A stretch of 8,761 nucleotides of DNA from JBGZEX01 sp041846495 (GTDB taxonomy: Bacteria; Bacteroidota; Bacteroidia; Bacteroidales; Marinifilaceae), in contig JBGZEX010000013.1 in NCBI GenBank assembly GCA_041846495.1, positions 1-8,761 on the forward strand. Reading direction: 5' to 3'. The notes under the pieces were generated by a model. The model did no database searches and had not been told where the DNA came from. It saw nothing but the letters and a program-made list of their open reading frames with translations. The translations under genes and the position numbers were made by a program. Within the stretch, counting starts at the first letter, position 1. Every line of letters starts with the position of its first letter. Below, piece by piece: positions 1 through 8,672 of the stretch.

Positions 1-1
1 G

Positions 2-856
2 TTGTTTTTTGCTTTCAGCTTATATTTTTTTGGAGATTCTTTATTTTCGAAAAAACATCAGATACTTCCAGGTAATTATTTAGCTTTTATGAAATTACCT
101 AATGGAGATACTCTCGTTTTAAATGATTTGGATAAAAAGGTAATAAGATTTTCTGCTCGAAATTTCATGCGTTTATCGGAAGATAAACTTGTGGTTGAAA
201 ATTTTTCTTCTGAAGAAGAGGAAATTAAATGGGGAGAAATTCATATTCCTGTAGGAGGAGAGTACCAACTTATGCTTGAGGATAGTACGGTTGTATGGCT
301 TAATTCTCTTTCTTGTCTGCGCTTTCCTTTGGTATTTCCTTCGGGAGAACGAGAGGTTTATGCTTCTGGAGAAGTTTATTTTAAGGTGCGGAAAGATACA
401 TCTCGTCCTTTTGTCGTGAGAATAAACGATTCTTGTGCGATACAGGTTTTAGGAACGGAATTTAATGTAAAAAATTATAGAAATGAGCCGATTACTACGA
501 CGTTGATTAGTGGCTGTGTCGATGTTTTATACGGGAAGCATTCCTGTCGTTTATCACCGTCTCAACAAATTACGATATCCGGAACTCGGGCTGTAATAAA
601 TCGAGTAGATACCTCTTTAGTTGTTGCTTGGAGAAAGGGGTATTTTATGTTTGACCGGGAGCCTTTGAAAGAAATGATGAAGGTTTTTGAACGTTGGTAC
701 GGTTTTACCGTTGTATTTGAAAATGTCGAAGCAGAGAGTAGAGAGTTTACTTTGGAGACTCCAAGATATGGGAATTTCGAGGACATTATTCGCCTTTTGG
801 AGCAAGCAGGCAATATTAAAATCAGGAGAATTAAGGATAGAATATATATAAGATAG
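2..856 (+). CDS. FecR-family anti-sigma factor, 5' end missing
   Basis: This is the C-terminal 284 residues of an inner-membrane anti-sigma factor that would hold an ECF sigma factor and release it on a signal from the outer-membrane transporter. The frame is open to the window edge; the TTG at position 2 is not a real start, and about 80-100 residues (the cytoplasmic sigma-binding part) are probably missing. Residues 1-16 are aromatic and hydrophobic, the end of a single membrane helix. The FecR domain spans about residues 82-178, with the hallmark pattern IPVGGEYQLMLEDSTVVWLN followed by the EREVYASGEVYFKV stretch near 117-129. A DUF4974 domain fills about 213-283 (YFMFDREPLKEMM, then the RLLEQAGNIKIRR region). 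The stop lies 21 bases before the SusC-like gene, the usual place for the regulator of such a transporter. The family call is secure; the cognate sigma factor is not in view. Confidence 0.93.
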   Translation: MFFAFSLYFFGDSLFSKKHQILPGNYLAFMKLPNGDTLVLNDLDKKVIRFSARNFMRLSEDKLVVENFSSEEEEIKWGEIHIPVGGEYQLMLEDSTVVWLNSLSCLRFPLVFPSGEREVYASGEVYFKVRKDTSRPFVVRINDSCAIQVLGTEFNVKNYRNEPITTTLISGCVDVLYGKHSCRLSPSQQITISGTRAVINRVDTSLVVAWRKGYFMFDREPLKEMMKVFERWYGFTVVFENVEAESREFTLETPRYGNFEDIIRLLEQAGNIKIRRIKDRIYIR

Positions 857-877
857 TGCGAACCATAATTTTAATTT

Positions 878-3800
878 ATGAAAAAAATGTTATTTACAAA
901 ACGTAGAAAAACGGCATACCGTTTGTTTTTTATGATGTTGTTTTTTCTTCATCTTATGTTGCCATCAACGATGGCTGCTACTCAGAAAATACATATTCTT
1001 TTGAAGGATGCTCATCTAAAGGATGTATTTCGAGAAATTAAGAGAGGACTGGGGTATACCTTTGTTTATAATGATGCAGTTGTGGATAAGGCTGCTTTTG
1101 TATCCCTGGATGTTAACTCTGATGATATTCACATTATTATGAAAGAGTGTCTGAAAGGCACAAGATTAAATTACCAGATTAAAGATAAGGTAATTGTTAT
1201 TTATCCTCCGAATGAATTTTCTTTGTTTTCGGAACAAAAATCAGTAGTATTGAAAGGTGTGGTTCGGGATGAACGGGGAGAAGCAATACCGGGAGCTAGT
1301 GTTCGTGTGAAAGGGAACCGTATGTTGGGAACATCGACAAATACCAAGGGGGAGTTTTTTTTAAATATACCCAAGGTTTCTTCTTCCGTTGTTTTAATTT
1401 TTTCGTTTATAGGGATGGAAACTCGGGAATTGAAAGTGCTGCCGGAAAGATTTTCCGAATCTTTGGATGTACGTTTAAAAGAGGTTCATACGGCCTTGGA
1501 TAATGTTGTGGTAACGGGATACGGGACAATCCGCAAATCGAGTTTTACCGGTAATGCCGTCAAGGTAAATCGGGAGGATATCCTAAAAGTTTCATCCAGA
1601 AATTTGATTAATGTACTTCAGGTTTTCGACCCTTCGTTGCGTGTTATGAAAAATAATGAAATGGGCTCCGATCCCAATACGCTTCCGGAATTTTATATAA
1701 GAGGGCGTTCCGGAATAGGAATTATGGAATTGGATAAGCAAGAACTGTCTCAATCTTTTTTGAGGAATAATCCGAATACTCCTGTATTTATATTGGATGG
1801 ATATGAGGTGGATGTTCAAAAAATTTATGATTTTGATCCGAATCTTATAGAGAGTGTCACAATTCTGAAGGATGCGGCAGCAACGGCAATATACGGTTCA
1901 CGGGCAGCAAATGGGGTGATTGTAATTGAAACAAAAGCGTTGAAACCCGGAGGAGTTCAGATTGCCTATATGCAGGATTCGGAACTTACCGTTCCCGATT
2001 TATCGGATTATAATCTGATGAATGCGGAAGAAAAACTGGAGGCTGAACGATTGGCAGGCTTGTATGAGAGTCAGGATAAGAAAAGACACCTTGCTTTACA
2101 GACAGAGTATCTGAAAAAAAAGAATAATATATTAAGGGGAGTATATACGGATTGGCCTTCATTACCTTTGCACAATGTATTTAACCATAAGCATGGACTT
2201 TATATTAAAGCTGGGAGCAAAGAAGTAAGTTTTGGTGCTGATTTGAGTTACGATAATCAGAAAGGAGTGATGAAAGGTTCTTTTCGTAATAGAATAGGTA
2301 CGGGATTCTATATCAGTTATCGAATAAATAAACTGCAAATAAAAAATCATGTAACATTTGATGTCGTGAAAGGATTGAATTCTCCTTATGGTGATTTTGC
2401 AACTTATACGCGCTTGATGCCGTACGATACCTATAAAGACGATGAAGGATTTTTGTTGGAGACTTTGCCTTTATGGCATACCGGACAACCTACTCCTAAT
2501 CCTTTGTATGATGCAGAAATGACAAAAAGTTTTAGTCGACTCGGATATAATAATTTGACCAATAATTTAAGTATCGATTGGTATATTTATGAGAACATAA
2601 GGTTAAGGAGCCAGTTTTCAATAACCAAGAAAAATTATAGTTCCGAAGATTTTAAAGATCCGGATTCCGGAATTTATAAGGATAAGAAAGAAGGTGATTT
2701 AAAGGGAGATTTATGGATCTCTAAGTCGGAAAATATAAGTTGGAATGCTAATATTGTGTTGAATTATCTTAAGGAATGGAATAAACATTATATGAATTTT
2801 TCTTTAGGAGTTAATGCCCGAGAGAATAAGATAGACGGGATTTATTCCCGTTACAGAGGCTTTCCCTCCGGAGCATTAAATTCTCCTAATTATGCACAGA
2901 AAATAGATAAAAAACCCTCATTCAATGATAATCACACACGTTTGTTCGGTTCGTTTTTATTTGTCAATTACACGTATGATAATATCTATTTATTGGATAT
3001 ATCTTGCAGACTCGATGGCTCTTCGGAATTCGGTACGAAGAAGAAATTTGCTCCTTTTTGGTCCTCGGGTATAGGTGTTAATTTACATAATTACGATTTT
3101 TTAAAAGATTTTCCTATAATTACGAATTTAAAAATAAGATGTTCTTACGGACAAACCGGAAAGACAAATTTTCCTCCCTATGCAGCCAAACATACTTATA
3201 ATGTAATGGATAAGTGGTATTCTACCGGGAATGGAGTATTTATAACCTATTTGGGAAATGATCATTTGAAATGGGAGCGGACTAATATGTTCGACATGGG
3301 GATGGATATAGGAATTTTAAAAGACAGATTATTATTTAAATTTTCTTGGTATAACAAAAAGACGATCGATTTGATAACGGATGTGACATTACCGACTTCT
3401 ACGGGATTTATTGTGTATAAGGAAAATCTGGGTGAAGTACTCAATCGTGGCTATGAGTTGGATGCGCATTGGACATTATTTAGAAATAAAGATTGGCATG
3501 TAATAGCTTATGGGAATCTTTCGCATAACAAAAATAAGATATTGAAGATTTCAGAATCGTTGAAGGCTTATAATGATAGAGTAGATCTTATGTATGAGGG
3601 CTATGCTCATTCACAATATACGAAAGCAGACCTCAAATACGCTAAACCTTTGATGAAGTATAAGGAAGGCGGGTCATTGACATCAATATGGGGAATGAAG
3701 TCGCTCGGGATTAATCCGACGGATGGAAATGAGATTTATATACTTGAAAATGGAAGAATTACATATGAATGGAATTCTCATGATCAAATGATATTGGGCG

Positions 3801-4264
3801 ATACCGAACCAGATGCACGGGGGGCTTTCGGGTTGAATATTAGCTATAAAGGCTTTTCTTTATTCGCATCTTTTTTATATGAGTTCGGAGGACAGATATA
3901 TAATCAAACCTTGGTAAATAAGGTTGAAAATGTAGATCTCTATTCATCGAATGCAGATAGGAGAGTATTGACCGAACGGTGGAAACAATTCGGAGAAATG
4001 ACTCGGTTGAAAGCACTTGCGCAGAGGGGAGAAGTATCTCGTTCGACCTCCAGATTCGTACAGAACTACAATGCCGTAGATTTTAACTCCTTTTCGTTAG
4101 GATATGATATTGATTCGAAAATTCTTAAGAAAGCAGGATTGAGTATGCTTCGGATTAAATTCGGAATGAAAGATGTATCTAATATTTCGACTGTAAGAAG
4201 GGAGCGAGGCTTAAATTATCCTTATGCAAGAACATTTAATTTGAATTTAAATGCAACCTTTTAA
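878..4264 (+). CDS. SusC/RagA-family TonB-dependent transporter with STN signalling domain
   Basis: Outer-membrane, TonB-energised importer of 1128 residues that pairs with the SusD-like protein encoded next. A basic start and hydrophobic stretch up to about residue 33 (LPSTMA) form the signal peptide. In order follow an STN domain (about 38-110), a carboxypeptidase-regulatory-like beta domain (about 123-203, with VLKGVVRDERGEAIPGASV), a TonB-box-like segment (LDNVVVTGYGT, 208-218), and the plug (about 222-355) with the family signatures FILDGYEV and LKDAAATAIYGSRAANGVIV. The rest is a beta-barrel ending in a C-terminal Phe (NLNATF), as outer-membrane proteins do. Length and domain order are normal for the STN-bearing subgroup. 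The STN domain and the FecR gene just upstream indicate regulation by transmembrane signalling to an ECF sigma factor (inference). The ATG at 878 directly precedes the signal peptide; the leader is AT-rich with no clear Shine-Dalgarno. The substrate cannot be read from the sequence. Confidence 0.97.
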   Translation: MKKMLFTKRRKTAYRLFFMMLFFLHLMLPSTMAATQKIHILLKDAHLKDVFREIKRGLGYTFVYNDAVVDKAAFVSLDVNSDDIHIIMKECLKGTRLNYQIKDKVIVIYPPNEFSLFSEQKSVVLKGVVRDERGEAIPGASVRVKGNRMLGTSTNTKGEFFLNIPKVSSSVVLIFSFIGMETRELKVLPERFSESLDVRLKEVHTALDNVVVTGYGTIRKSSFTGNAVKVNREDILKVSSRNLINVLQVFDPSLRVMKNNEMGSDPNTLPEFYIRGRSGIGIMELDKQELSQSFLRNNPNTPVFILDGYEVDVQKIYDFDPNLIESVTILKDAAATAIYGSRAANGVIVIETKALKPGGVQIAYMQDSELTVPDLSDYNLMNAEEKLEAERLAGLYESQDKKRHLALQTEYLKKKNNILRGVYTDWPSLPLHNVFNHKHGLYIKAGSKEVSFGADLSYDNQKGVMKGSFRNRIGTGFYISYRINKLQIKNHVTFDVVKGLNSPYGDFATYTRLMPYDTYKDDEGFLLETLPLWHTGQPTPNPLYDAEMTKSFSRLGYNNLTNNLSIDWYIYENIRLRSQFSITKKNYSSEDFKDPDSGIYKDKKEGDLKGDLWISKSENISWNANIVLNYLKEWNKHYMNFSLGVNARENKIDGIYSRYRGFPSGALNSPNYAQKIDKKPSFNDNHTRLFGSFLFVNYTYDNIYLLDISCRLDGSSEFGTKKKFAPFWSSGIGVNLHNYDFLKDFPIITNLKIRCSYGQTGKTNFPPYAAKHTYNVMDKWYSTGNGVFITYLGNDHLKWERTNMFDMGMDIGILKDRLLFKFSWYNKKTIDLITDVTLPTSTGFIVYKENLGEVLNRGYELDAHWTLFRNKDWHVIAYGNLSHNKNKILKISESLKAYNDRVDLMYEGYAHSQYTKADLKYAKPLMKYKEGGSLTSIWGMKSLGINPTDGNEIYILENGRITYEWNSHDQMILGDTEPDARGAFGLNISYKGFSLFASFLYEFGGQIYNQTLVNKVENVDLYSSNADRRVLTERWKQFGEMTRLKALAQRGEVSRSTSRFVQNYNAVDFNSFSLGYDIDSKILKKAGLSMLRIKFGMKDVSNISTVRRERGLNYPYARTFNLNLNATF

Positions 4265-4275
4265 ATGATAAGATA

Positions 4276-5751
4276 ATGAAAAGATGTAAATTTATATTCG
4301 TTTTATATATGACGATATCGACAGTTGCATGTAACTCATGGTTGGATGTAAATCCTAAATCTCTGATCGATGACGAACATTTATTTTCAGATTATAGGGG
4401 ATTTCGCAATTCGTTGAACGGAATTTATAATAAATTGTCTTCCGGTGAATTATATGGAAGAAATTTGTCTTGGGGGTTTTTGAGTGCCTTGGCTCAAACG
4501 TATAATATGGGAGATTACGGATGGAATCATTATTTATCTGCTCAGTTTTATAATTATGAGAATGCAGATGTAAAATCGACCATATCCACTATTTGGCGAG
4601 GTTCTTATCAAGTAATTGCCAATTGTAATAAGCTTATCGAAGAGATTGATAAAAGAGATTCTACCTTTTTTCCCTTGGGCGAAGCCGAAAGGTGTTTGAT
4701 TTATGGGGAAGCCTTGGCTATTCGGGCTTTTGTCCATTTTGATTTGTTGAGATTATTCGCTCCGGCACCGATTTTAAAAGATGAGGGTAATTATATTCCG
4801 TATTTTGAAACATTCGGATCTACATTTGAGAAAAAATGCTCTGTTTCGGAAATAATGACTAAGGTTAAAGAAGATTTAGAAAATGCCTCCCGATTTGTTG
4901 CTCGATACGATACGCTCATGAATTATTCGGGCATATCGATGGTTGCTTACCGTTTTGGTGCTTCTGCCGCCAAGGGAGGCGATTTCTTTAAGACCCGGGC
5001 GACACGGATGAATTTTGTGGCTATTCGAGCTTTATTGGCTCGTGTGTATATGTATGAAGGCGATGTTGAAAATGCAGGGCGAGAAGCACGTTATATTTAT
5101 GACAACTATGTCAAGAAAAATGGATGGTATGGATTTACTTATTCAGGAGATCTTTCTACAAATACATTAGGAAATAAATATATAAAGATGTATGATGATA
5201 TTTTACTGGCTTTTTTTGATTGGGATTTGATCGAGCATATTGCAGACTTTAAGAGTGGGCAAGGCTCTACGTTTTCTTTAGCTTCGGCAGAAGGTACCGA
5301 TCTTTATGAAATGAATGGAGATAAGGGAGATTTGAGACGACATTTGATTTATTCTGAAAATAATAAGGAATATTCATACCGTTGGGCCTATACTAATTCC
5401 TCTAAACAAGCAGTGAGAGTGCAATATCGTATAATTCCGATCATACGGTTAGGGGAACTTTATTATATTATGGCGGAATCTTATTATAAAAGCGGGAAAT
5501 ATACAGAAGCGGAAAATATTCTGAAGGAAATAAGGAGGGCTCGCGGACTTACCCGTCACGTAAGTGCTGTTCTCGGAGAAGAGGAATTTATGAATGAATT
5601 GAAGTGGGAATATAAAAAGGAATTTTTAACGGAAGGCGAGGTGTTTTTTATGTTTAAACGTTTGAATGCACCCATATTATCGGGTCATAAAAAGATAATC
5701 TTAGGAAAGCTTTTTGTTTTGCCCGTTCCGGATAATGAAAATATTTATTAA
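4276..5751 (+). CDS. SusD/RagB-family nutrient-binding outer-membrane lipoprotein
   Basis: Surface lipoprotein of 491 residues that acts as the lid of the SusC-like transporter and captures its substrate. The signal peptide ends in a lipobox, STVAC, with the lipidated Cys at residue 19, followed by the NSWLDVNPKS start common in this family. The N-terminal SusD-like part has the expected helical signatures (IWRGSYQVIANCNKLIEEI; EALAIRAFVHFDLLRLFAPAP). The C-terminal SusD/RagB part includes RIIPIIRLGELYYIMAESYY from about residue 385, followed by a TPR-like helix (AENILKEIRRARG) and ELKWEYKKEFLTEGEVFFMF. The end FVLPVPDNENIY matches the family's usual PIP-type ending, so the protein is complete. 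The gene starts 11 bases after the SusC stop and ends 10 bases before the next start, so co-expression is expected. Ligand type cannot be told from the sequence. Confidence 0.96.
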   Translation: MKRCKFIFVLYMTISTVACNSWLDVNPKSLIDDEHLFSDYRGFRNSLNGIYNKLSSGELYGRNLSWGFLSALAQTYNMGDYGWNHYLSAQFYNYENADVKSTISTIWRGSYQVIANCNKLIEEIDKRDSTFFPLGEAERCLIYGEALAIRAFVHFDLLRLFAPAPILKDEGNYIPYFETFGSTFEKKCSVSEIMTKVKEDLENASRFVARYDTLMNYSGISMVAYRFGASAAKGGDFFKTRATRMNFVAIRALLARVYMYEGDVENAGREARYIYDNYVKKNGWYGFTYSGDLSTNTLGNKYIKMYDDILLAFFDWDLIEHIADFKSGQGSTFSLASAEGTDLYEMNGDKGDLRRHLIYSENNKEYSYRWAYTNSSKQAVRVQYRIIPIIRLGELYYIMAESYYKSGKYTEAENILKEIRRARGLTRHVSAVLGEEEFMNELKWEYKKEFLTEGEVFFMFKRLNAPILSGHKKIILGKLFVLPVPDNENIY

Positions 5752-5761
5752 ATATAAAGAC

Positions 5762-6457
5762 ATGGAAAAATTGATATATATATTTCTTTTTACGTTGTTT
5801 TTCACAGGTTGTAAAAAGGAAGAAATTAAGTTCTATTCGGATAAAAATTATGTACAGTTTGTGAAGAGTTATGCCGACTCTACGGTTCTTTCATTTTTTT
5901 ATTATGCAGGAGAAAATGAGATCATTATACCTATTGTGCTTAAACTTATAGGTAAACCGTTACAAGAGTCTGGGCAATTTAAAATTTCTGTGGTGGATGA
6001 AGAAACTACGGCATTGCCGGATTACTATAAAATGCCTGAAAAAACATTTTTTAAACCCGGACAATATATGGATACGGTATATTTAACACTGAAGAATGCT
6101 CCGGAATTACGTAATAGGGAGGTGCGGCTTGTTATAGAACTTCAAGAAGGAGAAATTTTGTATCCGGGGCAATTTTATTACAGTCGATTGATTTATCGTT
6201 TCAGTGATCTTATCTCAAAACCGGAATGGTGGGATGAGTTGGTGGAAAAATCATATCTCGGTAAATATTCGGAAAAAAAATTCAGATATTTTATGCTTGC
6301 TACAGGCGTGGGAATCATCCGGGATGAAGAAAGAGATAAATTGTGGGCATTGTCGTTGAAATTCAAATATTATTTGAGGAAGTTGAAAGATGAGGGAAGG
6401 CCGGTTATTGAAGATAATGGAATGGATATGCTGGACGGGATTCCGGTGTTGGGTTAA
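5762..6457 (+). CDS. DUF4843 domain-containing lipoprotein
   Basis: Predicted lipoprotein of 231 residues from the family that usually follows SusC/SusD pairs; its exact role is unknown and it is thought to be an accessory surface protein. The ATG at 5762 is preferred over the in-frame ATG at 5714, because it directly precedes a proper lipoprotein signal (MEKLIYIFLFTLFFTGC, Cys at residue 17), whereas the earlier one would overlap susD and add a non-signal leader. The body matches the family pattern: an opening strand (IKFYSDKNYVQF), a beta-sandwich-like N-terminal half, then the PEWWDELVEKSYLGKYSEKK region and the GIPVLG end. After the Cys come KKEE, a charged run resembling the lipoprotein export signal that sends Bacteroidota lipoproteins to the cell surface (inference). 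It lies 10 bases after susD and 20 bases before the next gene, within the same operon. Confidence 0.9.
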   Translation: MEKLIYIFLFTLFFTGCKKEEIKFYSDKNYVQFVKSYADSTVLSFFYYAGENEIIIPIVLKLIGKPLQESGQFKISVVDEETTALPDYYKMPEKTFFKPGQYMDTVYLTLKNAPELRNREVRLVIELQEGEILYPGQFYYSRLIYRFSDLISKPEWWDELVEKSYLGKYSEKKFRYFMLATGVGIIRDEERDKLWALSLKFKYYLRKLKDEGRPVIEDNGMDMLDGIPVLG

Positions 6458-6477
6458 AATTTTAAATATGAGGATTT

Positions 6478-7992
6478 ATGAAAAGTAAAATAATATTCAT
6501 AGGGGTTTTGAACATTCTCCTTTTATACGGATGTTTGAAAGACAAGGGAAATTATGATTATAAGGAAATAAATAAGGTGAAGATTTATTATTCTGCTTAT
6601 ACGGCTTTTGCTATATTGGGAGATGCAGTAGAGATAGAAGCGATATTGCGTTTCGAAAATAAGTCGGATACGACTCGTTTTAAATACGAATGGAATGTTA
6701 ATGGGGAAATTGTTTCTCACGGGAAGGTATTAAAATATGTGGGGAAACAAATCGGTTCTTTTTATGGGCAATTTACAGTAATCGATACGATTACCGGATT
6801 TCGTCAAATCGGGAGGAATGTGATGATTGTAGTTAATTCTCCCTATAATAAAGGTTGGGCCATTTTAAGTAAAAAAAACGGACAGACAGAAATTTCTCAG
6901 ATAAATTTAAAAACACAGGGGACGGATGTCGTGTATTATCCTTTCTATAATATATATAAGACGGCAAATGAAGAAAATATTCAGGGAGAACCGATTGCTC
7001 TTATTGAGCATTATTCAGGCAGTAAAGGACCCGAAATTTTAGTTATGCTTGAGGGAGGGGAAGGAAGTATGGAGTTGGATGGCAAAACGATGAAACGGAC
7101 TATTTATACTTCTCAAGAGTTTATAGATGGATATCCTGAGGATTTTTCAATAAAGGATGTATCTTATTTGCAATATACCAATGTTATATTGGATAGGAAA
7201 GGAAATATATATACCAGATATATTAAGAAACCCAATAACGGGTTTCATCAAACAGCCTATAATTCGACTCCTGTATATATTCCTAAAGGTATGAAAATAA
7301 CCCATCTAATTCATTCGAATTTTAACAAAACCAATCATTTAATGATGTTCGATGAAAAAAACCGTCGATTCCTTGTTATGGGAAGCGGGACTCCTTCTCA
7401 TTCCGGAGAAATTTCGGAACTGTTTTACAATGCGGAATATCCGCAAAATTACATTCCTTTAGATAATACTGGAGAAAATAAATTATTATATGCTTCTGCT
7501 TATAATCAAATATTCGGAGGTTGTGAGTATATGGTCATATTTAAAACACCTGAAAATAAATATATATATCAAACGTTTGCAGTAGAATTCGGTTCTTCCT
7601 TGAAAAAATTGAGAATCCCTTCCAAGGATTTCTATAAAGATATTTCCGAAGCCGATATAACGGATAAGACGATATTTTGGAGGTTGAAGACCCGTAATTT
7701 CTTGTTTTTTACGGGAGGCATAGATAATGATATATTGTATTACTATGATATAGATAGAGAGAAGATAAAGGCTATCGATCATTTTGAAGGAAGAGAGATC
7801 GTCTCTATTCATCCTAAATCCGGGAATCTGGAAATGGGAGTTTGTTTAAAAGATGGAGAATTCAGGGTTTATGATATTACGTTGGAGACATTGTTGTCGG
7901 ATACTCCTGTTATTCTCTATGAAGAGTCCGGTTTTGGGGAAATTGTTCATTTGATTTGGCGTTATGGAAATAGTGGTTATATATTGAATTAA
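6478..7992 (+). CDS. PKD-like family lipoprotein
   Basis: Predicted outer-membrane lipoprotein of 504 residues. The signal peptide ends in a lipobox, LLYGC, with Cys at residue 19, followed by LKDKGNYDYKEIN, the start typical of the PKD-like lipoproteins found after DUF4843 genes. Residues about 35-120 form the PKD/Ig-like beta domain, with the characteristic YEWNVNG strand at 70-76. From the SPYNKGWAILSKKNG segment (121-135) onward the sequence has many short strands and aromatic residues, suggesting a beta-propeller or similar binding fold, though no catalytic motif is visible. An AGGA at 6471-6474 sits three bases before the start ATG, closer than an ideal Shine-Dalgarno. It probably helps bind or present the substrate of the SusCD pair (inference from its position). 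The stop is 12 bases before the peptidase gene. Family call confident, function unknown. Confidence 0.9.
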   Translation: MKSKIIFIGVLNILLLYGCLKDKGNYDYKEINKVKIYYSAYTAFAILGDAVEIEAILRFENKSDTTRFKYEWNVNGEIVSHGKVLKYVGKQIGSFYGQFTVIDTITGFRQIGRNVMIVVNSPYNKGWAILSKKNGQTEISQINLKTQGTDVVYYPFYNIYKTANEENIQGEPIALIEHYSGSKGPEILVMLEGGEGSMELDGKTMKRTIYTSQEFIDGYPEDFSIKDVSYLQYTNVILDRKGNIYTRYIKKPNNGFHQTAYNSTPVYIPKGMKITHLIHSNFNKTNHLMMFDEKNRRFLVMGSGTPSHSGEISELFYNAEYPQNYIPLDNTGENKLLYASAYNQIFGGCEYMVIFKTPENKYIYQTFAVEFGSSLKKLRIPSKDFYKDISEADITDKTIFWRLKTRNFLFFTGGIDNDILYYYDIDREKIKAIDHFEGREIVSIHPKSGNLEMGVCLKDGEFRVYDITLETLLSDTPVILYEESGFGEIVHLIWRYGNSGYILN

Positions 7993-8004
7993 TATTAGAA
8001 GTAT

Positions 8005-8631
8005 ATGTTTAAATTGTGGAGGCCGGTTCTTATTCTTATTTTTTTTAACGGATATGGATTTGCTCAAAAGGCGAATTTCAAGCGAGCTTTGAAGTATTCC
8101 GATTTATATAGACACTTTAATGGTAATTCGTTGGGAGTATATCCTCATTTTATAAATAAGGGCGATAAGTTTTGGTATTCGTTTCGTACGGATGAAGGCT
8201 GGAATTATTATCTGGTTGATCCGGCAAATAAATCCAAAGAATATCTTTTTAACAAAGATAGAATAACAGAACAATTGACGTTTGAAACAGGGGAATTGTG
8301 TAATAGAAATACATTGAAATTGGAAAATATAAAATTTTTAAATAATGATAAGATATTTACATTTGAATATAAAAAAGGGCACTATGTATATGATCGTTCA
8401 AAACATCGTTTGACAAAAAGAAAAACTGTAGTTGGAAGATTGAAATTTCCTTCCTATGCCGAAGTTTCTCCGGATAGCAATTGGATGGTTTATGCGCTTA
8501 ATCATAATTTATATCTTCAAAAGTCGGGAGATACGCTGAAAATCCGATTGACGGAGGATGGAGAACGTTATTATTCTTATGCCAGCGAAGGCGGCGAGCA
8601 GAAGACATCTCCCGTAAAATGGGTAGTGTAA
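8005..8631 (+). CDS. Truncated secreted S9-family peptidase (DPP IV N-terminal propeller), disrupted by an IS
   Basis: This is the 5' fragment of a secreted serine peptidase of the DPP IV / prolyl oligopeptidase type, which would cleave peptides outside the inner membrane. The reading frame gives 208 residues. A signal peptide without lipobox ends at about residue 20 (NGYGFA, then QKANF). Blades of the DPP IV N-terminal beta-propeller follow, clearest from about residue 149: FPSYAEVSPDSNWMVYAL, NHNLYLQKSGDTLKIRLTED, then GERYYSYASEGGEQKTSPVK and a Trp. In intact relatives this is followed by more propeller and a C-terminal alpha/beta-hydrolase domain with the Ser-Asp-His triad, for roughly 700-850 residues in all. 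That catalytic part is absent, so the product is almost surely inactive. Native sequence runs to Trp206 (8620-8622); the last two Val codons and the TAA come from the inserted element. The remainder may lie beyond the IS, outside the window. It is the last gene of the operon seen here. Confidence 0.8.
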   Translation: MFKLWRPVLILIFFNGYGFAQKANFKRALKYSDLYRHFNGNSLGVYPHFINKGDKFWYSFRTDEGWNYYLVDPANKSKEYLFNKDRITEQLTFETGELCNRNTLKLENIKFLNNDKIFTFEYKKGHYVYDRSKHRLTKRKTVVGRLKFPSYAEVSPDSNWMVYALNHNLYLQKSGDTLKIRLTEDGERYYSYASEGGEQKTSPVKWVV

Positions 8632-8646
8632 AATAAACTGTGTCAC
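8621..8646. repeat. Probable terminal inverted repeat of the IS (one copy visible)
   Basis: About 25 bases at the point where the peptidase frame breaks, containing TGTAAAATAAACTGTGTCA. Placement and composition fit the outer repeat of an IS256-like element. The partner copy is not in the window, so it is not shown to be a repeat; the call rests on position and pattern alone. Confidence 0.42.
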
Positions 8647-8672
8647 GCATTATTTCTCTATAGAAAACTCAT

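Noticed and set aside
2..4. TTG as a start codon for the FecR gene
   Set aside because: The translated start falls in the membrane helix and lacks the N-terminal cytoplasmic part, so the gene simply continues past the window edge.
857..877. Promoter between fecR and the SusC gene
   Set aside because: Only 21 bases are present, with no convincing Bacteroidota -33 TTTG / -7 TAnnTTTG pair within the gap, although a promoter inside fecR cannot be excluded.
5714..5761. Upstream ATG for the DUF4843 gene overlapping the end of susD
   Set aside because: It would place 16 extra residues, including charged ones, before a clear lipoprotein signal peptide. The ATG at 5762 gives a normal-length signal with Cys at residue 17.
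7486..7812. Minus-strand open frame of 108 codons opposite the PKD-like gene
   Set aside because: It lies fully inside a well-supported + strand gene, has no recognisable domain or signal, and its composition reflects the complement of the AT-rich coding strand. The other minus-strand frames within 562-8067 were dismissed for the same reason.
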